A stretch of 42,724 bases of DNA from positions 1 through 42,724 of the forward strand of contig JACPPF010000113.1 in the NCBI GenBank assembly GCA_016191165.1, read 5' to 3'. The stretch comes from Planctomycetota bacterium. GTDB lineage: Bacteria > Planctomycetota > Planctomycetia > Gemmatales > Gemmataceae. Of this stretch, positions 7,671-15,841 are shown piece by piece; positions within the stretch are counted from its first letter, which is position 1, and each line of letters opens with the position of its first letter. A program made the translations under genes and the position numbers. The notes under the pieces were generated by a model. The model was not told where the DNA came from and did not search any database. It saw nothing but the letters and a program-made list of their open reading frames with translations.

Positions 7671-8843
7671 ATGAAAAGCCAACGGAAGCACCCGGCTGCC
7701 TCCACGTCCAGCGCGCCGCCCGGTCCGATTGCGCTTACGGCCCGGCAAGCGGCGCGGAGAAAAGTTTTCTTGCTGGCCAAGGTCCTTGGCGTCGTTGCCG
7801 TCGTGGCCGGTCTGATTTTCGGCGCCAACGCCCTGGCTGGCTGGATGTTTCCGCACAAGACAATCAAGACCGCATCCGGGCGCGAGATCGATGACCGCGA
7901 GCCGAAACTCAATCCCAACACGCCGCCCGGCAAAGCCCCTGAGGGAATGGTCTGGGTCCCAGGCGGCGAGTTCTACATGGGCTTCGACCACGAAGAGTTT
8001 CTCGACGCGAACGAGATCCACTTGGTTTACGTCGACGGATTCTGGATGGACCGGCATGAAGTGACCAACGAGCAGTTCGCCAAGTTCATCGCCGCTACGG
8101 GCTACGTCACCGATGCCGAGAAACAGCCGAAGCGTGAAGATTTTGTCCGCGAACCTCTGTACGAATTGAAGCCGTTCTCGATCGTCTTCGAAAAGCCGTC
8201 GGCAAACAAGCCCATTGATTTGCGTGATTTTCGAGCTTGGATGAAGCTTCGCTATGGCGCCTGCTGGAAATATCCGGAAGGGCCCAGCAGCACGATCACG
8301 GGGCGGGAAAAATATCCCGTGGTCCACGTCAGCCACAACGATGCCGTGGCGTACTGTCAGTGGGCCGGGAAGCGGTTGGCGACCGAGGCCGAATGGGAAT
8401 TCGCCGCCCGGGGCGGGTTGGATCGGCAGGCGTTTCCCTGGGGCGACGAGCTCAAGCCCGAGGGAAAATGGATGGTCAACGTCTGGCAGGGCCGCTTTCC
8501 CACCGACAACACCAAAGAAGATGGCTTCGAGGGAGCGGCGCCGGTCGGCTCGTTTCCGCCCAATGCGTATGGCCTTTACGACATGTCAGGCAACGTCTGG
8601 GAATGGTGTGCCGACTGGTACCAGGCGGATTACTATCGCAACAGCCCCGAACGCAATCCCAAGGGCCCCGACACGGGATTTGATTTTCGTGAGCCTGGCT
8701 CTGGTTCCCGCGTGCAGCGGGGCGGATCGTTTCTTTGTTCGGACGTTTACTGCGTACGCTACGTACTCGGCACGCGCGGCCAAGGCGAGGTCACCAGCGG
8801 CGCCAGCCACGTCGGCTTCCGCTGTGTCAAGGACGCAAAGTAA
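7671..8843 (+). CDS. Membrane-anchored formylglycine-generating enzyme (SUMF1/FGE)
   Basis: 390 aa from the ATG at 7671 (MKSQRKHPA). A TTG at 7623 is possible but overlaps the previous stop and adds an unlike leader. A basic N terminus and one hydrophobic helix (about 31-57) anchor it, with the FGE-sulfatase domain outside the cytoplasm: MVWVPGGEFYMG, then DRHEVTNEQFAKF, then RLATEAEWEFAARGG, then GNVWEWCADWY. Unlike many SUMF1 proteins, it keeps both catalytic cysteines in the order seen in true FGE, GGSFLCSDVYC (Cys356 and Cys361, five apart) followed by GFRC. It should therefore oxidise the CxPxR cysteine of sulfatases to formylglycine using oxygen and copper. No sulfatase gene is in the window, so its clients are elsewhere. 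Confidence 0.9.
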   Translation: MKSQRKHPAASTSSAPPGPIALTARQAARRKVFLLAKVLGVVAVVAGLIFGANALAGWMFPHKTIKTASGREIDDREPKLNPNTPPGKAPEGMVWVPGGEFYMGFDHEEFLDANEIHLVYVDGFWMDRHEVTNEQFAKFIAATGYVTDAEKQPKREDFVREPLYELKPFSIVFEKPSANKPIDLRDFRAWMKLRYGACWKYPEGPSSTITGREKYPVVHVSHNDAVAYCQWAGKRLATEAEWEFAARGGLDRQAFPWGDELKPEGKWMVNVWQGRFPTDNTKEDGFEGAAPVGSFPPNAYGLYDMSGNVWEWCADWYQADYYRNSPERNPKGPDTGFDFREPGSGSRVQRGGSFLCSDVYCVRYVLGTRGQGEVTSGASHVGFRCVKDAK

Positions 8844-8954
8844 GCCCAGGGGTGAGCGCAGCGAATCTCTGGGCTTGTGCCCTCACCCCCAACCCCTCTC
8901 CCAAAGGGAGAGGGGCGCAGGCATCCCAGGGGTTCGCTGCGCTCACCCCTGGGC
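8844..8954. repeat. Nested palindromic repeat (two inverted outer units around a third palindrome)
   Basis: Outer units 8844-8874 and 8925-8954 are near-exact inverted copies of each other (GCCCAGGGGTGAGCGCAGCG-type), differing at about three positions. Between them, 8880-8916 is the separate palindrome CCTCACCCCCAACCCC/TCTCCCAAAGGGAGAGG. The element fills the whole gap between the FGE and beta-helix genes. It may end or attenuate the upstream transcript. Confidence 0.8.
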
Positions 8955-8967
8955 TTGGGTGAATCAA

Positions 8968-10320
8968 ATGACAAGCGTTCGCGATTTCGGCGCCCGCGGC
9001 GACGGCAAGACCGACGACGCGCAGGCGATCCAACATGCCATCCAAAAAGGGGACGGCGTCGTTCATTTCCCGCGCGGCAACTATCTCATCTCACGCACCA
9101 TTCGCGTGCCGTTGCAGATGCATGGCCGGATTTCGATCGACGGCGCGCTGGGAACCGCCAAGCTCATCATGGCCGGCGCCGGGCCGGCGCTCAACCTCAT
9201 CGGCTCGCACCGCCGCACCGCCGAGCCGAGCCATTTTGCCGAGGAGCAATGGCAACGCGAGCGCATGCCGATCGTGCAAGGCCTGGAGATCGTCGGCCGG
9301 CACGCGCAGGCGGACGGCATCCGCGCCGAGGGCGTCATGCAGCCGACCTTTCATCAACTGCTCATCCGCAAATGCCGGTATGGCATCCACCTCAACGTTC
9401 GTGATCGCAACGTGCTGATCTCCAATTGCCATATCTACGATAATTCAGCTATCGGTGTTTTTCTGGATGCGGTCAACCTTCACCAGATCAACATCCACGG
9501 CAACCACATCAGCTACTGCAAGCAGGCCGGCATCAAGATCCTGGCGAGCGAGGTGCGCAACATCCAGATCTGCGCCAACGACATCGAGTACAACCACGAC
9601 CTCAAGGGCCAGGGCAGCGCCGATGTCTTCTTCGATTGCCGCGCGGGAACCGTGCGCGAGGGCACGCTCGTCGGCAACACCGTGCAGGCGCGCGAAAGCC
9701 CCGGCGGCGCCAACGTGCGCTTTCTCGGCGCCAAGGACCATCCCAATGCCGTCGGCCTGTTCACGATCTCTGCCAACCTCATCGGCAGCCAGGCACGCGC
9801 CCTCGACCTGCACAATTGCCGGGCCGTCGTCATTACCGGCAACAGTATCTACAGCGGCTATCGCCATTCAATCTGGGCCGAGAACGCCGAACATCTCGTG
9901 ATCGGCGCCAACACCATCGACCACAATCCCGAGTACCGCGGCAACTCGACCGATCAACTCGTGCTGCGCAATTGCCGAAACGTGTCGATGACCGGCCTGA
10001 TCCTTCAACACACGCGCCCCGCCAACGACCCGGTGACGAGCAGCATGGAAATTCGCGGTTGCCATAACGTCAACATCGCGGGCATCCAGATCATCAACGC
10101 GCGCGGCCGCGGCATCGCGCTGGAGAGCTGCCAGACTGTCCGCATCGCCGACAGCACCATTCGCGGCACGCCCGACGACAAGGCGTATCGGGCCGCGGTC
10201 ACGGTGGATGGCAAGTGCGCGCAGGTCATGGTGGTCAACAACTTCCTGGGCCGCGGCTCGGATGGGGCTTTCACTTTGCCCGCGGTACGCGGGACGGCGA
10301 GCGGGAATGTGATGGTGTAA
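8968..10320 (+). CDS. Right-handed beta-helix (pectate-lyase-3-like) protein
   Basis: 450 aa from the ATG at 8968; a GTG at 8959 in the same frame is an alternative. The reading frame stays open far upstream through the FGE gene and the repeat, but that part is not coding. The start VRDFGARGDGKTDDAQAIQ is the classic opening of pectate-lyase-3/polygalacturonase-like beta-helix proteins. It is followed by many short PbH1 coils (for example GNHISYCKQAGIKIL, GNSIYSGYRHSIWAEN, IRGCHNVNIAGIQIIN). No signal peptide is visible, which is unusual for a polysaccharide-active beta-helix. Substrate and enzymatic status are unknown; the fold assignment is secure. Confidence 0.88.
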   Translation: MTSVRDFGARGDGKTDDAQAIQHAIQKGDGVVHFPRGNYLISRTIRVPLQMHGRISIDGALGTAKLIMAGAGPALNLIGSHRRTAEPSHFAEEQWQRERMPIVQGLEIVGRHAQADGIRAEGVMQPTFHQLLIRKCRYGIHLNVRDRNVLISNCHIYDNSAIGVFLDAVNLHQINIHGNHISYCKQAGIKILASEVRNIQICANDIEYNHDLKGQGSADVFFDCRAGTVREGTLVGNTVQARESPGGANVRFLGAKDHPNAVGLFTISANLIGSQARALDLHNCRAVVITGNSIYSGYRHSIWAENAEHLVIGANTIDHNPEYRGNSTDQLVLRNCRNVSMTGLILQHTRPANDPVTSSMEIRGCHNVNIAGIQIINARGRGIALESCQTVRIADSTIRGTPDDKAYRAAVTVDGKCAQVMVVNNFLGRGSDGAFTLPAVRGTASGNVMV

Positions 10321-10328
10321 GGTTTGCC

Positions 10329-10357
10329 TTGGACACAATCGCCATTCGGGTTATGAT
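10329..10357 (+). promoter_or_regulatory. Sigma-70-like promoter of the DUF4058 gene
   Basis: TTGGAC at 10329-10334, a 17-nt spacer, then TATGAT at 10352-10357 (5 of 6 to the consensus -10). The predicted start of transcription is about 10364, some 37 nt before the DUF4058 ATG. The -35 is only half-matched. Confidence 0.5.
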
Positions 10358-10400
10358 GGAATTGTGACGGGAATCAAAAGAGCTTTAAGGTGGGCCTGCG

Positions 10401-11198
10401 ATGAAGTGTCCTTTTCCCGGAATGGATCCCTATGTCGAACGCCCCAATATTTGGGCGGACTTTCACGACGCGTTCATAACGTACCTTCGTGGTGAATTGC
10501 AACCGCAGTTGAATCCGAAATATGCCGCGCTGGGCCGTGAACGGCTTTACGTCGTGCAAACGCAACGCCCGATCTATCCCGATGTCGCGGTAATCGCTCG
10601 ACCGCCTCGACACGACCAGGAAAACGGCGGCGTCGCAGTGGTGGACGACGTGACCCTGAGTGAGCCGGTTATTTTCGAGTTGGTTGAAGAAGAAATTCGC
10701 GAGCCCTATCTCGACATCATTGAACCGCGCGCCGGCAATCGTCTCATCACGTCGATCGAGGTGCTGAGCCCGAGCAACAAGTCGGCTGGGCCGGGCCGAG
10801 ACCAATACCTCCAAAAACAGAAAGAAGTCCAGGCGTCCGGCGGCAACCTGGTGGAGATCGATTTGCTCCGCGCTGGGAAGCCCGTTTTTCGGGTCTCGCC
10901 GCAAGACCTGGCCAGCCGATTACCGGCGTGGCACTATCTCGTCGGCGTTTCGCGCCGGCCCAGCCAACAAGCGATTTACCCGATCCATTTGCGCAAGCCG
11001 CTCCCCAAGATCAAGATTCCCCTTTCGGGCAACGACCCGGATGTCGCGCTCGATCTACAAGCCGCTTTCGCCTTGACCTGGGAAAAGGGCCCCTATCGCG
11101 TGGTGGTAGATTACGATGGGCCTCCGCCGGGCGAGTTGCCGCCCGAGGAAATCGCGTGGTGCGAGCATATCCTGAAGCAAGCGGGTTTGCGGAAATAG
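10401..11198 (+). CDS. DUF4058 family protein
   Basis: 265 aa. It starts with the family signature CPFPGMDPYVE and contains SIEVLSPSNKSAG (about 117-129) and the C-terminal segment that binds an acidic/proline turn (DYDGPPPGELPPEE). DUF4058 proteins are common in planctomycetes and cyanobacteria; the family has a fold and motif distribution suggestive of a restriction-like or Uma2-like nuclease core, but no demonstrated function that I know of. No signal peptide. It has its own plausible promoter. A second, shorter relative lies at 13738. The downstream gene (-) converges with an 8-nt gap. Confidence 0.88.
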   Translation: MKCPFPGMDPYVERPNIWADFHDAFITYLRGELQPQLNPKYAALGRERLYVVQTQRPIYPDVAVIARPPRHDQENGGVAVVDDVTLSEPVIFELVEEEIREPYLDIIEPRAGNRLITSIEVLSPSNKSAGPGRDQYLQKQKEVQASGGNLVEIDLLRAGKPVFRVSPQDLASRLPAWHYLVGVSRRPSQQAIYPIHLRKPLPKIKIPLSGNDPDVALDLQAAFALTWEKGPYRVVVDYDGPPPGELPPEEIAWCEHILKQAGLRK

Positions 11199-11206
11199 TC
11201 GCACCG

Positions 11207-12529
11207 TCAATCAATCCGCCGAATCAAAAACCCCTGCCATTGTCCCTGGCCCCGGTGGCGCAGCATCTCCATCAACTCCGCTCGTTCCTTGGCATCAGCC
11301 GCGATGATCTTGGCAAACCCGCCCAGCCTGGGTGTGCCGGGGCGCTTGTGGCCGATCTCGGTAAGCCAGGCGAGGCCGGTTTTTTGTTGCCGGGCGCGAA
11401 TGTCGGCGCCGAGTTTCTCGTTGCCCGCGAAGATCGCCAGATCGTGAAAACGGCCAATCGAGACGCCCTTCGCGAACTCAGCGGCGGTTGCCGTACCGAC
11501 GTTTTTTGCGGGCTTCCCGGCGACGATCTCGTACTTGCCCGCGGGCAAGCCGCGAATGACCAGGGGCCACTGGTTGAAGCGCTCCTGAACATGCTCAATC
11601 TTGTCGAGTTGTGGGTGCCAGCGTGGATCGCCGGGCATGAGCCAGTTGCCGGTAAATCGCACTCGCGTCGAATTCTTCATCACCTCGAATGCCCCGCCCT
11701 TGCCTCGGCTTGCTTTTCCAGCCGCGAACTTGAACTCGACGCGATCGGCCTCGGCGGGGACTTTCAACTCGCGGAGAATTTCAAACGCGATCACGGCGTG
11801 CCCGGTGGGGTTCGGATGAATGCCGTCACCGCTGATCGTGTACTTTGGCTCCTTCATCCGTAGGGCCTTCAGGAAACGATGTACCGCGGCATGGGCGTCC
11901 ACGACGGTGTAGCCCTTCGTCCGCCACGTGAGCAGGTAGTCCGAATATTTGCGTAGTACGTCGTCGTAGCCTTCGTAGGGTTTCATCCAGCTATATTTCG
12001 GGGCGCCGGCCGCGAGGAGATTCTTTTTCACCGGAACTGAATCGAACGGCGCCGGCGTCATCAGCACGACCTTTGCCCCGGCCTTCTCGATCTTGGCGAC
12101 CAGACTCTCCGTGCCTTGCTTGTACTTCGCCAGCCTTTTCTCGGCGAAGGGATAGTAGATGCCGTCGTTCATGCCGTAGCAGATGAAGACCACATCCGGC
12201 TTGATCCGTGCCAGCGCGCGATCGACGCGTTCGTGAACGTCGGGCCGTGGGTACGGATGATCCGGTTCCGAAAGGCCCGACACCGTCTCGCTTGGCAAGC
12301 CCAGATTGATCAGCTCCCACGGTTCCGCCGGGAAGCGCGTGCGCAGGTAGCCCTCGACGTAGGCGATGTACAAGCCGGTGTAGGTATTGCTGTCGCCGAG
12401 AAAAAGAATCTTGCGGCCCTTGGGCTTCATCAAATCTTGCAGGTCAGCGGAGCAGGGCCGCGCGACCATCGCGACGAGGACAAGAGCGAATCCAAGGCGA
12501 ATCCACCACCGGTAAAACGACGTGACCAT
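11207..12529 (-). CDS. Secreted SGNH/GDSL hydrolase
   Basis: 440 aa from the ATG at 12529, with GGGAGAAA upstream; a start five codons earlier is less well placed. An N-terminal signal peptide (WWIRLGFALVLVAMVARPCSA, charged start WW-R) ends near residue 28. SGNH blocks: ILFLGDSNTY with nucleophile Ser47, VFICYGMNDG (block III, Asn) and DGIHPNPTGHAV (block V, Asp and His). This is an exported esterase/acetylesterase-type enzyme, possibly acting on polysaccharide acetyl groups. The last 150 residues form an extra domain of unknown role, beginning about where the SGNH core ends. It is divergent from the gene at 12636 across a 106-nt shared promoter region. Confidence 0.9.
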   Translation of the reverse strand: MVTSFYRWWIRLGFALVLVAMVARPCSADLQDLMKPKGRKILFLGDSNTYTGLYIAYVEGYLRTRFPAEPWELINLGLPSETVSGLSEPDHPYPRPDVHERVDRALARIKPDVVFICYGMNDGIYYPFAEKRLAKYKQGTESLVAKIEKAGAKVVLMTPAPFDSVPVKKNLLAAGAPKYSWMKPYEGYDDVLRKYSDYLLTWRTKGYTVVDAHAAVHRFLKALRMKEPKYTISGDGIHPNPTGHAVIAFEILRELKVPAEADRVEFKFAAGKASRGKGGAFEVMKNSTRVRFTGNWLMPGDPRWHPQLDKIEHVQERFNQWPLVIRGLPAGKYEIVAGKPAKNVGTATAAEFAKGVSIGRFHDLAIFAGNEKLGADIRARQQKTGLAWLTEIGHKRPGTPRLGGFAKIIAADAKERAELMEMLRHRGQGQWQGFLIRRID

Positions 12530-12635
12530 GATTTTCTCCCGCACAACGAACGTTGTGTTTCACCCCAAGGCGCGGTACGCTATAACCATAGAGACGGGAA
12601 TCCTCCTTGTCCCCTTTCGCGAACCGAGGTGAGAC

Positions 12636-13721
12636 ATGGCCGCGAAGAATGCCAAAGATTTGATTCCGCCGGATGAAACGCTGTGGCAAAAGTATTCTGC
12701 GCATTTCGAGTTGCCGCTGGCGGGCGTCACGTCGATGTTTTTGCACGGCCTGGTCGTGGCCATGATCGTGCTGGGTGGCATTGGGTTCTTGTTCGTGACC
12801 GATCTGGAAGCGACAAAGCCGCCCAAGATGGATGTGGTAATGATCGAAGGTGAGGGCACGGGCTTCGAGGGCCTGGGCGGCGAGCCGGGGCTTCCGGGCA
12901 ATCCCGACGCCGGCGGTCCGAAACGCACCGAACAAATCGATCCGCTGACCGAGCAACCTGACCCGCCGACCAAGGGCACGCCGCCGCGCCTGCTCAAGGA
13001 TCCCCCGCTCGATCTGGGTTTGCCTCTCATCGACGACGGGCAGACGCCCGCCAACTCCGCGTTGAGCATCGAACTCGCCAAGCTCGCCAGGGATGCCGAC
13101 GAGCAAGTAAAAAAAGCAATGAAGATTGAACCGCCCAGGGGCGGCCCCCCGGCGAAAGTGGTTGGCATCAAGGGCAGCGGCGCCAAAGGGGTGGGTGGAC
13201 TGGGCGGCAAAGGCGGCGGGCCGGGGAAGGGCAACAAGAAAGGCGCCGGCATTGGCACCGGTGGCTTCGGCGGGCGAAAAGCCACCAAGCAAGAAATCTA
13301 CGCCATGCGCTGGCACTTCGATCTCGCCGGCGATCCCCGCGAGCACGTTCGCAAACTGGCCGCCATCGGCTTCACGGTGGCATTTCCCGATCCGCGCGGC
13401 GGCGGGTTTTTCGTCGTGACCGATCTGAATCGCCAGCCAGCCGAGATGCGCCGCGACAACCTGATGGGGTTCCAGGAAGCGGTCAAGTGGTACAACACCA
13501 AGCCCGATTCCGTGCAGGGCCTGGCGCGCGAATTGCAATTGCAATTCGTGCCGCGCTTCGTCGTGTTGCTCCTGCCCAAGGATCGCGAGGACCAGATGGC
13601 TCAGGCGGAGAAGGCTTATGCCGATCGCCAGCGGCGCGACCTGCGCCGCGTGACCATGACGCGCTTCGATTTTCGGCTTCGCAACGGGACCTATGATCCG
13701 ACGGTGATGATGCAGAAGTGA
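12636..13721 (+). CDS. Single-pass membrane protein with Pro/Gly-rich periplasmic region (TonB-like layout)
   Basis: 361 aa; ribosome site GAGGTGAG. A short cytoplasmic N terminus is followed by one membrane helix (about 31-55, FLHGLVVAMIVLGGIGFLFV). Then come a Pro/Gly/Asp-rich linker (about 60-150), a very Gly-rich part (GGLGGKGGGPGKG near 195-210) and a C-terminal folded region (about 222-361) without a recognised domain. The TM plus extended Pro/Gly linker plus C-terminal domain resembles TonB or its planctomycete analogues, and an ExbD gene sits 750 nt downstream in convergent orientation. I do not recognise the C-terminal domain, so a TonB role is only a guess. The next gene follows after 16 nt. 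Confidence 0.8.
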   Translation: MAAKNAKDLIPPDETLWQKYSAHFELPLAGVTSMFLHGLVVAMIVLGGIGFLFVTDLEATKPPKMDVVMIEGEGTGFEGLGGEPGLPGNPDAGGPKRTEQIDPLTEQPDPPTKGTPPRLLKDPPLDLGLPLIDDGQTPANSALSIELAKLARDADEQVKKAMKIEPPRGGPPAKVVGIKGSGAKGVGGLGGKGGGPGKGNKKGAGIGTGGFGGRKATKQEIYAMRWHFDLAGDPREHVRKLAAIGFTVAFPDPRGGGFFVVTDLNRQPAEMRRDNLMGFQEAVKWYNTKPDSVQGLARELQLQFVPRFVVLLLPKDREDQMAQAEKAYADRQRRDLRRVTMTRFDFRLRNGTYDPTVMMQK

Positions 13722-13737
13722 ATCGAAGGAGCTTGCC

Positions 13738-14469
13738 ATGCCTTTGCTGGATCATTTCCATCCGCCCTTGCGTGGACGCCGTCAGTGGACGTCGTTCCAT
13801 GCCGCCTGGGCCACGTTTATCGCGAGTGATCTGAATCGCCGATTGCCCGAAGATTTTGTCGCCGAGGGTAATGCCAGGTTTGGCATCGAAATCGATGTGG
13901 CAACGTGGGCGGACACCGTGCCCTCAAACGGGTCGTCGTCGGATTGGCAACGCCCGGCGCCGACCCTGACGCTCCCCTTTACAGCCACGACGGACACGGT
14001 GGAGGTCCAGGTGTTTCAACTTCCCGGCGGCCCAATTCTGGTCGGCGCCATCGAACTGGTCAGCCCCTCAAACAAGGACCGAGACGAAACCCGCGAGGCC
14101 TTCGTTTCGAAGTGTGCCAATTGCCTGCAAGAGGGTGTTGGTTTGATCGTCATCGATATCGTCACGGAAAGGAAAGCAAATCTTCATGGCCAACTTCTGA
14201 GCCGGGTCGGCGCCACGGCGCCGCCTTGGGACGTCGATTTATTCGCGGTCTCCTACCACGCCATTCAGGATGAATTGATTCACCAAACCAACCAGTCTTC
14301 GAAGGAACGACAGAAATCGCTTCAGATCTGGGCGTACGAATTGGAGATTGGGGGCCGGCTTCCGGTCGTGCCATTTTGTTTGAAGGGTGGGCTCTCCTTG
14401 CCGCTCGACCTGGAAGCAACGTACGCGCGCACGTGTGAGGAATCCCGTATCGCGGCGAGTGGTCCATGA
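13738..14469 (+). CDS. DUF4058-like protein
   Basis: 243 aa. The opening MPLLDHFHPPL replaces the usual PFPGMDPYLE, but the central AIELVSPSNKDRDETREAF and the overall layout match the DUF4058/Uma2-like group. The central IELVSPSNKD segment parallels IEVLSPSNKS in the protein at 10401. GVGLIVIDIVTERKANLH looks like a beta strand carrying an acidic/lysine pair, as in PD-(D/E)xK-type folds, though catalysis is unproven. No signal peptide. It is 16 nt after the membrane protein gene, so probably co-transcribed, and its stop abuts the convergent exbD stop with no gap. Confidence 0.8.
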   Translation: MPLLDHFHPPLRGRRQWTSFHAAWATFIASDLNRRLPEDFVAEGNARFGIEIDVATWADTVPSNGSSSDWQRPAPTLTLPFTATTDTVEVQVFQLPGGPILVGAIELVSPSNKDRDETREAFVSKCANCLQEGVGLIVIDIVTERKANLHGQLLSRVGATAPPWDVDLFAVSYHAIQDELIHQTNQSSKERQKSLQIWAYELEIGGRLPVVPFCLKGGLSLPLDLEATYARTCEESRIAASGP

Positions 14470-15126
14470 TCACTTCTTCAACAAATGATGCACCGTCTGC
14501 ACCCCCGCCGCCCGGGCGCCGTCCTGGAGCAGGACCACGTTCTCCCAGGTGATTTCGCGGGCGTCGAGCAACACTTCCGTCTTGTGGCTTTCGCCCTTGA
14601 CGTAGGGTTGCAGCGCTGCGCGGACCTTGTCGGCGTCGATCTTCATGCCGTCCGCGTCTAGCACGTCTTTCAACGTCTGGTTTTCAACGCGCACCACCGG
14701 CTTGCCGCTCGCGTCGAGATAGGTCTGCACGCGAATCATCTTGCTCTTCACTTCATCAACGCGAATGACCTTGATGCCCTTCGCGTCGGCGCGCGTCATC
14801 GGCAAGGGCACCGATTTCTGCACCATTGCCGCATAGGCGGTCGTGATCATGTAGAAGATGAGCAACACGAGGCAGACATCGATCAGCGCGTTCATGTCGA
14901 GGCTGGTCGGATCTTCATGCCGGACCGGCGGCGGCGTGGCCAGATCCTCGGCGATTTCACGTAATTGCGGATGCGATTCGATTGCCTGCCAGCGTTCGTC
15001 ACTGGGACCGCGGATTTCGTCGGTCGTTTCCCAGAGTCCGTCGCGCAATCCATCCACGATCTGCTGAACCGACAGGTCCGAGATTTCCCGAGGCGAACCC
15101 TGGTGACGCAGACGCCACATCGACAT
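14470..15126 (-). CDS. exbD: ExbD/TolR-type proton-channel subunit with N-terminal GYF-like domain
   Basis: 218 aa; ribosome site GAGGGAAAG before the ATG at 15126. Residues 1-55 (MWRLRHQGSPREISDLSVQ... then GLRDGLWETTDEIRGPSDERWQ) match the small GYF_2-like module with its early and late Trp. Residues 74-100 are the ExbD membrane helix, with the essential protonatable Asp83 in NALIDVCLVLLIFYM. The rest is the periplasmic domain ending GARAAGVQTVHHLLKK. ExbD works with ExbB to turn proton flow into force on TonB-like partners. No exbB is in the window, so this copy is an orphan. The GYF-like domain faces the cytoplasm and could recruit a partner; this is inferred. Confidence 0.88.
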   Translation of the reverse strand: MSMWRLRHQGSPREISDLSVQQIVDGLRDGLWETTDEIRGPSDERWQAIESHPQLREIAEDLATPPPVRHEDPTSLDMNALIDVCLVLLIFYMITTAYAAMVQKSVPLPMTRADAKGIKVIRVDEVKSKMIRVQTYLDASGKPVVRVENQTLKDVLDADGMKIDADKVRAALQPYVKGESHKTEVLLDAREITWENVVLLQDGARAAGVQTVHHLLKK

Positions 15127-15280
15127 CTTTCCCTCGGCTAATGCCTGGCACGCCGCCTGGCGGTTTCGTACGCCTGCTGAACGCGGCAGCGTGGTTCTCA
15201 GGCATCTTATGAAGGAATGGATTCGACAACGAGCAGAGACGGCAGGCGAAAATGCGTATGTCAGAAGCGAGTAGCGTGCC

Positions 15281-15349
15281 GTAGGTCAGCCTTTCCAGGC
15301 CGACGTTTTGGCAGCGCGGTCAGGCAGGAATGCCTGACCTACTTCATTT
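15281..15349. repeat. Degenerate copy of the GTAGGTCAGGC palindrome
   Basis: GTAGGTCAGCCTTTCC on the left and GGAATGCCTGACCTAC on the right are recognisable arms of the 95-bp element annotated at 15729, followed by the same CTTCATTT tail. The middle is unrelated. It lies between exbD and DUF486 and overlaps the DUF486 stop codon. Confidence 0.65.
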
Positions 15350-15706
15350 CACGTTGTCCAAAACCCGTTCCCGAAAGATGAAAAACACCGCGCCAAGGAT
15401 GCACAGCGACGCCCACAGGTAATCCCATTTCCAGGGCTGCTTGAGATAGTACATCGCAATAGGTATGAACACCGTCAGCGAAATTACCTCCTGAAGGATC
15501 TTCAACTCGGCCACGCTGTAAAGCGTGTTGCCAATGCGATTGGCGGGAACCTGTAATAAGTACTCGAAGAACGCGATTCCCCAGCTGACGAGCACGGCCA
15601 GATACCAGGCCCTTTCCTTGAGGCTACCGAGGTGACCGTACCAGGCGAACGTCATGAACACGTTGGACAGAATTAAAAGGCCGACGGTTTGAGACAACGT
15701 GGACAT
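15344..15706 (-). CDS. DUF486 / DMT-superfamily small membrane protein
   Basis: 120 aa from the ATG at 15706, with GGAGAT 15-20 nt upstream. The frame is open further up through the repeat, but that leader only translates the palindrome. Landmarks of DUF486: FMTFAWYGHL, SWGIAFFEYLLQVPANRIG and LKILQEVISL. Four hydrophobic helices are predicted. The family belongs to the drug/metabolite transporter superfamily as a half-size unit; substrate unknown. The start lies 22 nt downstream of a complete 95-bp palindromic element. Confidence 0.9.
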   Translation of the reverse strand: MSTLSQTVGLLILSNVFMTFAWYGHLGSLKERAWYLAVLVSWGIAFFEYLLQVPANRIGNTLYSVAELKILQEVISLTVFIPIAMYYLKQPWKWDYLWASLCILGAVFFIFRERVLDNVK

Positions 15707-15728
15707 TTTAGGGTCTCGGAAATCTCCT

Positions 15729-15823
15729 TTAGAGCGTCTAAAGAAATGAAGTAGGTCAGGCTTTCCAGCCTGACGGTCAGGCTGGAAAGCCTGACCTACT
15801 TTCATTGTTTTGGGCACTCTTAG
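15729..15823. repeat. 95-bp palindromic element, copy 1
   Basis: Core palindrome 15751-15799 has 24-nt arms (GTAGGTCAGGCTTTCCAGCC...) around a single central base. The outer flanks are imperfect inverted repeats too (TTAGAGCGTCTAAAG on one side, CTAAGAGTGCCCAAAAC read from the other). Copy 2 at 22176-22270 has the same length and differs at four positions. It sits between anmK and DUF486, ending 22 nt before the DUF486 ATG. No transposase of its own, so it is MITE- or REP-like. Confidence 0.9.
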
Positions 15824-15841
15824 AATCGGACTGGAAGAATC

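Noticed and set aside
8254-8967. Continuous frame that would extend the beta-helix protein by 238 residues upstream
   Set aside because: It runs out-of-frame through the FGE gene and the palindromic repeat. The DFGARGDGKTDD start defines the protein.
12581-12586. TATAAC as -10 box for the membrane-protein gene at 12636
   Set aside because: No matching -35 at 16-18 nt; kept out of the feature list.
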